Shown here: positions 31,247 to 38,770 of the stretch, piece by piece
Position numbering within the stretch: the first letter of the stretch is position 1
Layout of the letters: each line of letters starts with the position of its first letter
Assembly: GCA_000277445.1 (NCBI GenBank)
Contig: AJWJ01000202.1
Coordinates: 1-38,770 of the forward strand
DNA from: Polysphondylium violaceum
Lineage: Eukaryota > Evosea > Eumycetozoa > Dictyosteliales > Dictyosteliaceae
DNA: 38,770 nucleotides
Reading direction: 5' to 3'
Notes under the pieces: generated by a model
Told to the model about the DNA's origin: nothing
What the model saw: the letters and a program-made list of their open reading frames with translations, nothing else
Database searches by the model: none
Position numbers and translations under genes: made by a program

Positions 31247-31307
31247 CTTTTACAAAAATAATATGATGATTGCAAAGTTGAAGCTTTCATTTAAATAGAT
31301 TGATCAT

Positions 31308-32153
31308 ATGAACGCGGCGGCATCACCCCAACAAATAGAAAATGTATCTACATTTCCACCACCTCCACCATTTTATAAATTATACTTGAATTATGATAGT
31401 GATATTGATTCAACAGCAACAACATCTGCAACCACAGATCCATCAACATCGTCAACTTTATCTGAACAACAATCGATTCCAAATATAATATTACCACTTC
31501 AACCACCAATTCCACCCAAACAGGGATCAAACTATAATCAATTTGGTCAAACATATTCTACCGTTGATGTGTTGCCTACTTTGGATGAACTCGATATGGT
31601 GCAACTCTATCCCAAAGGAGATATTGAACCCATTTCTGAATTAAAAAAACTAAATAGATCTATACTATTCAATTACCTGCAATTATTGGAAACTTTAATT
31701 GAAAACCCATCAGACTTTAAAACCAAAGTCGATGATATTTCTTTGTTATTTATCAATTTTCATCATTTATTAAATAGCTATAGACCTCATCAAGTATGTA
31801 TCTACCTATATATATTGTATTATACAACATTAGTTAACACAATAAACCTTACACTATCATAGGCTAGAGAAACATTACTTTCAATTATGACTGAGCAAAT
31901 TAAAAATAGAACTCAATCAAATCAATTATTAAAAAAGTCGTTGGAAACATGTAAAGAATCTTTGATTCAAACATTTAATAATTTAAATAATGAAACAGAA
32001 GAAAAAGAAAAACTATCTCCAACTCTAGCAACAACAACAAAAGAACAACCATCAACACCACAGACCATCAACAAAAATGAAGAATTGGTTAAACCAACTA
32101 ATTGGCTTGACCAACTTGTAAATGAATTATCTAAAATTGAAAAACCTCAATAA
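31308..32153 (+). CDS. med7: Mediator complex subunit 7
   Basis: Two exons, 31308-31793 and 31863-32153, give 258 residues. Diagnostic MED7 motifs appear in order: VSTFPPPPPFYKLY (residues 14-27), ILPLQPPIPPKQGSNYNQFG, LPTLDELDMVQLYP, ELKKLNRSILFNYLQLLETL, and ISLLFINFHHLLNSYRPHQ joined across the intron to ARETLLSIMTEQIKNR. MED7 forms the hinge of the Mediator middle module with MED21 and links activators to RNA polymerase II. A Ser/Thr-rich insert (residues 33-55) and a Glu/Thr-rich tail are extra low-complexity segments. The start is the first ATG and is supported by motif spacing. The stop lies 87 bp from the stop of the convergent SNW gene. Confidence 0.92.
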
Positions 32154-32240
32154 AATACAATATGTACATAATAGTAATAATAATAATAATAATAATAATC
32201 ATCATATATTATATAAAACACAAAAAGTGATAAAGCTATT

Positions 32241-34137
32241 TTATTTTTTACCTTTCTTTGCAGATGATAAAAATTCATCCATACCGAATGGATCAGCAGC
32301 GGCGGTGGAGGATTTGGATGATTTTTCTTTTTCAAAAGTAACGGGACCACTTCTTTCTTTTGCATTGGAGGAACCACTAAATTCTTTGTGAGGTTTACTG
32401 AATCTAGCATTCTTCATTACGTCTTCAACGCTAGTGCTATCCTCTTGAGATACTCTGGGTCTATAGATAGAGTTGGACACTTGACCACCAAACAATGGTT
32501 TTGAATAAACATTGTATGAATCATCTGCACCAAATCCACTCGACATATTTTCATTTTGGTTGAATAGACGTTGATCGTAAATGGAATCTTCTGTACGAAC
32601 AGCAGATACTTGACCCAATGCAATTCTTTCACTGATATCACGATCTTGATCTCTAATAACTTTGGATTTCTTTCCTGAAACTTCTCTTCTGTACTCTCTT
32701 TCCAATTCTCTCTTTTTATCTTCTAATTTTATCTCTATCTGCTCTTTCTCTACGTTCACGTTCATTTTCACTATTATCACTGTCACTGCTATCACTACTA
32801 CTACTATCGCTGCTGTCTGAATCTTTATAACTCTTTCTTCTTGATGGTTCTCTTTCTCTTTCTCTATCTCTATCTCTTTCTCTGTCCCTACTACTTGGAC
32901 GACGATGACTTTCTCTACTTGAATCTCTATCTCTATCTCTATCTCTATCTTTTGGAATTCTATCTCTTTCATCTTCTCTATCTCTATCTTTTGGAATTCT
33001 ATCTCTTTCATCTTCACTATCATCACTATCACTACTATCACTTCCATAACCATCTAATATATTGCTACGCTTCTCACCATTACTGCTAGAAGTTGTTGAT
33101 GTTGAAGTTGTTGTTGTTGTTGATCTTTCATTTCTAACTTCTTCAGCCAATTTTCTCAACATATCTTGTTTTCTTTCTTTCTCTTTGAGAGCCAATTTTC
33201 TCTCCAACTCTGCACGTGCAGACACTTCATCACGTGACTTGGACTCTGCTATATAAAGTGCTTGAGAGAATTGAGCAAACTTGTCGTTTACCTCTGGTTG
33301 TTGAAGATCACCTCCATTGGATGCCATACGTTTATCAATAGAGATGGCATAACCCTTTGGATTCTTCCAATTAGAAATACATGGTGGAATCTTCCAATCC
33401 TGTTGCTCCTGTACAGTGAGTTTCTTTGGTGGCGAGTGCATGACAGGTGCAGGAGGTGAACGATCGGTCTGTACTATCTTTTTGATCTTGAACTTGGGTG
33501 GCTCCATAGGATCCTGTGCCACCTCAACCATACGAATCACACGCGAGTTGGATCCACTGTTATGGCCACTGCCTTGTTGGGAGGGTGTGTATTTGATGTA
33601 GGACACCTGCTTTTGCTGGTCCACCTCATTTCCGCTCTGTGCTGCTTTAATCTTGCCATTGACAATCTTTTCCAGCGCACTCTTGGTTCTGTCCATAGTC
33701 TCTTTAATCTCCTCTTCATCGGGTCTGGCCAACTGGGCCTCTGTCATCTGCTTGGGCACCAGATCAGCATACTGCGCATGAATGATTTGTTTGCCGAGAA
33801 TTGCCTCGTGTTTGACTCTGCCTGTGCTGTCGACTGAAATGGGCACAATGGCCGTACTGCCTGTCTTGCTGCCACTGCCAGCGCCCTTACCCTTTCTGCC
33901 CATATCCAGCGGATACTGCACGATGTGAATCTCGGGGAACGCACCGCCGTCCCCAAAGTCCTCTATATTCTTTGGTCTGTAATCTTTTCTCTTTCTGTAG
34001 GGTGGCACAGTTTTGACAGCCACAGGTTGCTGCTCTACTGCTGCGTGGTGCTGTTGTGTCTGTTTTTGGAATAAAGGATGTTCATCTTCATTTTCATATG
34101 ACCTTTTAGGTGCTGGAAGTATACTTGATAAAGACAT
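32241..34137 (-). CDS. snwA: SNW-domain splicing factor/co-regulator (SKIP, Prp45), with apparent frameshift
   Basis: From ATG 34137 the frame encodes 473 residues to a TAA at 32716-32718. It includes VPPYRKRKDYRPKNIEDFGD, FPEIHIVQYPLDMG, the SNW core (PPAPVMHSPPKKLTVQEQQD, WKIPPCISNWKNPKGYAISI, DKR) and an RS/RE/DS-rich region. The conserved C-terminus is present but in another frame: DKKRELEREYRREVSGKKSK, VIRDQDRDISERIALGQ, YDQRLFNQNENMSSGFG, then DPFGMDEFLSSAKKGKK and a stop at 32241. The join is at about 32719-32721, where AGAAGATAAA would need two more bases (or a +1 slip) to continue. SNW proteins are core NTC/spliceosome factors and transcription co-regulators, so true loss is unlikely. 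Either a sequence error, a recent indel, a 49-nt unusual intron or recoding. Full length would be about 632 residues. Confidence 0.88.
32936..33013 (-). repeat. 39-bp tandem duplication in the RD/RE region of SNW
   Basis: Two copies of a 39-nt unit, spaced 39 nt (TTTTGGAATTC at 32950 and 32989), encode repeated EDERDRIPKDRDR. This is a recent in-frame duplication in a disordered region. Confidence 0.75.
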
Positions 34138-34650
34138 CCTTTAATGTGAATATATAAAAAAGTAAATGTAATAAAACAAAGAAAAAAAAAAAAAACGGTT
34201 GTATTGAAATTTTTCAAATTTTTTTTCACCTCATAAAAATTTTTTATCTCTTTTTCAATTGTTGAAATTTCTCATTACTTTATTCTCTCTACTATATTTA
34301 CTATTATTTCATTATAATGATATGAGAAATGAAAATTCTCTATCTTTAGTTTTTCATTTTTACTCTATAAAAGTAAAAAATATATATTAATTAGGTTTTT
34401 TATTATTATGCTTGTGTTTTTATTTCATACAAGGTAGTTTATGCAAAGAATAAGATACCCCTTTCACACCACCCAAAACTAAAATATAAATATAAAATCG
34501 GGGAATCAATGTCTTTATCTAGATGAAGTGGATTTTTTACACAACACGATAAAACATTTTTTTTGAATTTTTTGTTTTTTTTTTTTTTTATTAAAATAAA
34601 TTGGATAGATAACATAAACACACACATACATATAAACACATACACACACA
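34138..34650. other. Divergent promoter region between SNW and the calmodulin-like gene
   Basis: About 510 bp of AT-rich DNA with A14 (about 34181) and a T12 run (about 34577) and a CACACA stretch before the plus-strand ATG. No gene is evident on either strand. Confidence 0.5.
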
Positions 34651-35177
34651 ATGGTATGAAAAAAATCTACTATTATACAGACGAAATAGTATTATGAGTT
34701 ATTAATATTGAAAACAAACAATCATACTAGGTTAAAGAAGACAGCAGAACAGCATTATATAGAGAGGCATTTAATCTATTTGATAAAGATAAGGATGGTA
34801 AAATATCAACACAGGATCTTGGCACAGTTATGAGATCGGTGGATGCCAATCCCACTCAAACAGAACTCAAAGAGATGATCAAAGAGGCTGATGATGGATC
34901 TGGTTTAATTGATTTCAACAAATTTACTAAACTCATGGGTAGAAAATTCCAATACTCTGACTCTGAAGCAGACATTAAACAAGCTTTCAAAGTTTTTGAC
35001 AAAAAGGGCAATGGTTACGCAAACATTGCTGAACTCAGACACACCTTGACCACCATTGGTGAGGTTTTAACAAGAGAAGAATTTGATAGTATGATTAAAG
35101 ACGCCAAAACTGTTGATGGTCAAGTGCATGTAGATGAATTTATTAGAGTCATTAGAGCAACAAAAACATTTAATTAA
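34651..35177 (+). CDS. Calmodulin-like EF-hand protein
   Basis: Exon 1 is only the ATG (34651-34653), followed by an intron to 34730; exon 2 is 34731-35177. The product is 149 residues, the length of calmodulin. It aligns along its whole length: [80 protein letters not shown] and [15 protein letters not shown]. Only EF-hand 1 ([12 protein letters not shown]) has all usual calcium ligands. Loop 2 ([14 protein letters not shown]) is one residue short and has Lys in place of the position-12 Glu. Loop 3 has Lys at position 3. Loop 4 lacks the first Asp. It is therefore a divergent calmodulin paralogue, not calmodulin itself. An intron straight after the ATG is also typical of calmodulin genes in other eukaryotes. 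The target is unknown. Confidence 0.82.
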
Positions 35178-35429
35178 ATGGGTTGATTGTCGTATCATTA
35201 AAATAACATTCATGCAGTTTCAAGAACAGACTTTTTTTTTTTGTAATAGTAATAATCAATAACCAATAACTCATGTTATTATTTTAAATACAACATATAG
35301 AATAAAACAAATAAACTCTTCAGTCATATATCATATTTATAAAGAAAGGAGAGTAACAGAGAAAGAGTTGTGTATTTGTGAGCGCAGATATTTACAAGAT
35401 TTAATTTATATATTTGATTTACTATGACG

Positions 35430-35809
35430 TTATAGAGTTGTTATTTTTTCTAAAACTTGAATAGATTCTACATATTTTAAAGGTACAATTAAAACACCCA
35501 TATCTCTTAATTTTTCTTTATCTTGTTTTTGATCTTGTTCTTGTTTGATTGATTCATCTTCCGGTTGAAGATCTTCACACGAGTTTTTTAATAAAATATT
35601 TTGTTGTTTATCTAAACATATAAATTGACCACGGAACGATCGATTGCCAACAGTTTCAATATGTAAAAAACAATTTAACCATGATCTTATTTTCTTGATA
35701 GCATCTGTTTGTGGTTCCTGTATCAGAGAGTATCGAGGGCGTTAGTGTCAGTGCACCCACACAATTCAGAGTGTATATTACAATCACCTACATTCACATT
35801 TACCTCCAT
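35430..35809 (-). CDS. naa38: Small LSm-domain protein, NAA38/LSMD1-like
   Basis: Two exons on the minus strand: 35792-35809 (MEVNVN) and 35430-35717, giving 101 residues; an earlier donor would leave only ME before the intron. Exon 2 reads AIKKIRSWLNCFLHIETVGN, RSFRGQFICLDKQQNILLKN, then an acidic/Gln-Lys insert, and MGVLIVPLKYVESIQVLEKI to a stop. The Sm1-like part (L-x-I-x-x-x-x-G-R-x-F-x-G-x-F-x-C-x-D) and the Sm2-like part (LIVPLKYVESI) resemble NAA38, the auxiliary LSm subunit of the NatC N-terminal acetyltransferase, which acetylates Met-Leu/Ile/Phe starts. An LSm-type RNA-binding subunit cannot be excluded. The insert between Sm1 and Sm2 is typical of NAA38. It is convergent with the calmodulin-like gene. 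Confidence 0.7.
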
Positions 35810-35854
35810 ACTTGATTAATCGATACAATAGATACAAATAATTATCTCTTTAAG

Positions 35855-35884
<30 letters not shown>
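35855..35884. promoter_or_regulatory. Oligo(dA:dT) tract between NAA38 and the DPR-motif gene
   Basis: A 30-A run 46 bp upstream of the NAA38 start (35809, minus) and 18 bp before an ATG at 35902. It is a probable shared promoter element of a divergent pair. Confidence 0.45.
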
Positions 35885-35887
<3 letters not shown>

Positions 35888-36073
35888 CCATATTTCAAAT
35901 TATGTCGTTGAAATCTGAAGGTGAAAATTTTTTTACTCAAATTTTTAAATTTAAATACTTATTGCATTCATCAATATCTTTAGCAGTGGCGAGTGTATCC
36001 ATTACACTATACACTTGTGTCGCCCCCTACAAGCAATCTATCTTTACAAACAATACTCGAGTGGTTGGGGTTT

Positions 36074-37535
36074 ATGAAAATGGATAGGTTAGGTGAGATG
36101 AATAAAAGGGATCAACAACAGCAGAGAAGAGATAATGTTCATCCTTTAACATCTTTAAAGCCTAGAATAGAAGAGACACATCAACAAACTAGGGATAGTA
36201 GATACATTAACCCCCATGGATCGGGAGTCTCGAACTCGAATGGTCTATATGACCCTCGATTACAGAATAACAATAGTAGTAGTAGCAATAGTAGTAGTAC
36301 AATTGTCAAAGATCCTCGACTCAATAGTAGTACTGGTAGTAGTGGTGGTAATACGAGTTCTTTTGGTAATGGTCTAAACAAGAGTGGTGGGACAATAAGT
36401 AATCATAAACTTAATTTAGGAATTAAAGCACCTAAATTATCTCAATCATTAAATAGTGTTTCACCCGTAAGCAGCAATTCATTGACTTCCGATGATTTAA
36501 AAAGAAAATATGAGGCAACAGATTCCACGACAACAGATTCTAGTTTAGTTAAAAAACAAATGCTTCAATCACTTTCAAAACCGACAGAACAACAACAAGA
36601 ACAATCACACTCTGATCAACAAACAATAGACTCAATCAAAAGACAAACAATTTCAAAACCACTCTTAGATCCTAGATTAAATAGAGTTTCACCGCAACAA
36701 CAACAAGTAGATGAAATTTTATCACCTACTACAACGACTACAACGATGACGACAACTAAAATTGCTAGAAAGAAGGTGGTACCTTCATTTGTTCTTTCCG
36801 AAGACAGAAGGAAATCAACTGTAACTAAAATGTATATATTTTATTATAGATATGGATACTTCTCCACCATGATCAATTGCTTATTAATAAGATTTCCTTT
36901 TCATTAGATTTAAATTAATATATAAAGAACACAATTATTTAGACAAAAAGACATTGTTGGAAAAGTGTCAATTATCCGAAATGTACTCATACTCTAAATC
37001 AAGGTCTAAAGAAGATTATCAAAGTAAAATTAAAGATTGTCTACAGTTTTTTTTTAATCTTTTGGAAGATGAAGATCAATCACAATATGATTTCGACAAA
37101 CTAATCTTGACAATAGATTCTGAAGATATCAAGAAAAGATTAATAACAGATTATAACTCGACTCTATGGAGAATACATAGAGAAAATAGAAAACCACTTA
37201 CTTTTACAAATTACGAAGAAGACAGTATAAAGTTTTATTCATTGTTACTTGAAAAATTGAACCCATCTTCTCACTCTCGTATTATTATGGCTCTATCTAG
37301 TATATTTGGTAGAGATTATAATAGTTTAAACGATTATTTTTATAATTTAAAAGTAATTATATCCTGATATTATTATTATTATTATATTATCAACCAGACT
37401 AATATAATGTATTTGTTATAGAAATTTAATCATATAGAAGATTCAAAAACTACCCTAGAGAATAGTTTTATTGACATACAAAAATATCTAAGTCAACAAA
37501 AATTAATAATGAATAATAACGAGAATGCCAGTGTA

Positions 37536-37593
<58 letters not shown>

Positions 37594-38770
37594 TTAATAA
37601 TAATAATAATAATAATAATGAAAAGAGTTTAGCGAACGATAATAGTAATAATAGTAATAACAATCAATCTTTAATAGATAATCAAGATACTCCTTTAACG
37701 ATTTACGCAAATTTATTATTTTTACAAGACACAATACAAAACAAAGTGAATGCTTTGTTACTTAAAACCAAAGATAGATCAAAGGCTTTGAAAAGAATTA
37801 AAGCTTTAGATTACAATTCTTTTTATCAATCGATGGAAGAAGAAATACTTTTAAATAATATGGAGATTAATTTTAATAATACCAGTAATAGTATTATCAA
37901 CTATAATAATCTCAAGAATAATAAAAATAATAGTCCGACAACCAATAATAATATGAATACCAATAACAATAATAATAATCCAAATACTAGTCCAACAAAT
38001 CAAGTCAAAAAAGAATATATTAATAATATTTTAAAAAGAGATGGTATAGAAAGTGCTTCTAATAAAAGTACTCAAATCCCCCCAAAGAATAATAATAGTA
38101 ATTTAAATGGAATTAATCAAAATAATATAAATAATAATACTAAATATTTAAACAATCCTAATAATAATTCACAACCCAATACTACAACTAAACAACAACA
38201 AAGCGATTTAAGAAATTCCAATGATAGAAATTCACAATATGATAGAAATTCAAACGATAAAAGACCACAACCACCTCCATCACCACCATATGAGATTAGA
38301 AATTCAAATGATAGAAACTCATCATATGATAAAAGACTACTTCCACTTACAAATGAAAGAAGACATGATGATAGAGATAGAAATAATGATCCCAGGTGGG
38401 ATATTAGAGATAGTCGAGATAGGAATAATGATTCCAAGTGGGATCTTAAAGATAGTCGAGATAGGGATCCTCTTCGAGGAGGATGGGATAATAGAGATAA
38501 AAGTGATCCACGATGGGATGATAATGTTCGAGATAGTAGAGACAGAGAGAGGGATCCACGTTGGCAAGAAAATAGTAATAGAGACAGTAGAGATAGAGAT
38601 AGGGACCCACGATGGGATGATAGTGGAAGTATCAATAGAGACCCTCGTTGGCAAGATAATAATAGAGACAGTAATAGAGATAGTAGAGATAGGGACCTCC
38701 GATGGGATGATAGAGATCCAAGATGGGATGATAGTAGGGATATAAGAGATAGTAGAGAAAGAGAAAGAGA
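36074..38770 (+). CDS. Large Asn-rich protein with DPR(L/W) motifs, 3' end beyond window
   Basis: Exons 36074-36831, 36908-37352 and 37422-38770 (open at the window edge), about 850 residues so far. Not recognised. Residues 1-250 are Ser/Asn/Gln-rich with the motif DPRL three times (YDPRLQ, KDPRLN, LDPRLNR). Residues about 250-400 form a helical, non-repetitive domain (LLEKCQLSEMYSYSKSRSKE, CLQFFFNLLEDEDQSQYDFD, KLILTIDSEDIKKRLI, FYSLLLEKLNPSSHSRII). Then comes a long AAT run (37535-37619), a short helical patch (LTIYANLLFLQDTIQNKVNA) and a C-terminal RD-rich tail with repeated RDPRW(D/Q). Acidic/basic RD tails and DPR motifs occur in nuclear RNA-processing and transcription-termination proteins, which is only a hint. 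The start is unsure: the frame stays open upstream to 35984, so a 5' exon may exist. Confidence 0.65.
37535..37619 (+). repeat. (AAT)n microsatellite coding poly-Asn
   Basis: Near-perfect AAT repeat of about 28 units with a single ATT interruption, in frame as poly-Asn within the DPR-motif protein. Likely length-polymorphic. Confidence 0.9.

Noticed and set aside
32720-32775. A 49-nt GT..AG intron that would restore the SNW frame
   Set aside because: Phase fits, but it is purine-rich, has no T-rich acceptor, and would remove typical RE/RD coding sequence. Kept only as an alternative to the frameshift.
33262-33956. Several open frames opposite the SNW coding region
   Set aside because: They arise from the GC-rich composition of the true coding strand; SNW motifs are unambiguous on the minus strand.
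35902-36087. A 61-codon frame MSLKSEGENF... before the DPR-motif gene
   Set aside because: No family resemblance; could be a 5' exon or upstream ORF, but no splice in the right phase to the main frame was found.
37535-37619. AAT array considered as a CRISPR or satellite array
   Set aside because: A plain in-frame triplet microsatellite with no spacer structure.
1-38770. tRNA genes, rRNA, retrotransposon or DNA transposon copies
   Set aside because: No tRNA arms, LTRs, reverse transcriptase or transposase motifs were recognised anywhere by eye; short or very degenerate copies could be missed.

Overview
This window is nuclear DNA from a dictyostelid social amoeba. The evidence is the AT-rich sequence with long oligo(dA)/oligo(dT) runs, the short AT-rich GT..AG introns, and the triplet repeats read as poly-Asn (AAT/AAC) or poly-Gln (CAA) inside ordinary genes. 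Several dictyostelid-type proteins are also present (FNIP-like repeats, a CARMIL, a TrfA/Cyc8 homologue). The base composition looks less extreme than I expect for D. discoideum, so another dictyostelid lineage is more likely; this is inference, not a search result.

Layout. Positions 1-9,900 are core housekeeping: a mitochondrial ribosomal protein uL24 gene (+), NC2-beta/Dr1 (+), a Gln-rich EH-domain protein (+), an ELL-associated factor EAF (-) and a PH-domain protein (-) that probably has a long 5' leader intron. Positions 9,900-18,900 are an accessory island: three tandem minus-strand copies of a ~730-residue dictyostelid family, interrupted by one FNIP-like repeat gene. Two decayed 5' gene fragments sit directly behind the 3' ends of two of these genes. 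Positions 19,500-24,000 hold a secreted ependymin-like protein and a seven-exon CARMIL-like leucine-rich-repeat protein, both (+). Next comes about 2.5 kb of non-coding, C-rich DNA, which is the leader and promoter region of a Cyc8/Ssn6 (TrfA) TPR co-repressor (+). The end of the window holds Rab geranylgeranyltransferase alpha (-), MED7 (+), the SNW/SKIP splicing factor (-, with an apparent frameshift), a calmodulin-like protein (+), a small LSm-domain NAA38-like protein (-), and the 5' part of a large Asn-rich, DPR-motif protein (+) that runs off the window.

Many genes are in divergent or convergent pairs, with oligo(dA:dT) tracts about 40-100 bp from the start codons; RabGGTA/MED7 is the clearest divergent pair sharing one tract. 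Four genes (NC2-beta, EAF, TrfA, MED7) act in RNA polymerase II transcription and SNW links transcription with splicing. They are not an operon; this is normal gene mixing.

Most worth a second look: the tandem island with its mosaic paralogues and the two parallel tail-to-head relics; the shared N-terminal headpiece of the two interleaved families; the SNW frameshift and GC-rich block; two genes whose first coding exon is only ATG; probable long 5'-leader introns; and two intergenic blocks (1,380-1,663 and 6,110-6,300) with protein-like content I cannot assign. I did not find a clearly new defence or mobile system. Exon borders were worked out by hand from GT/AG sites and reading frame.
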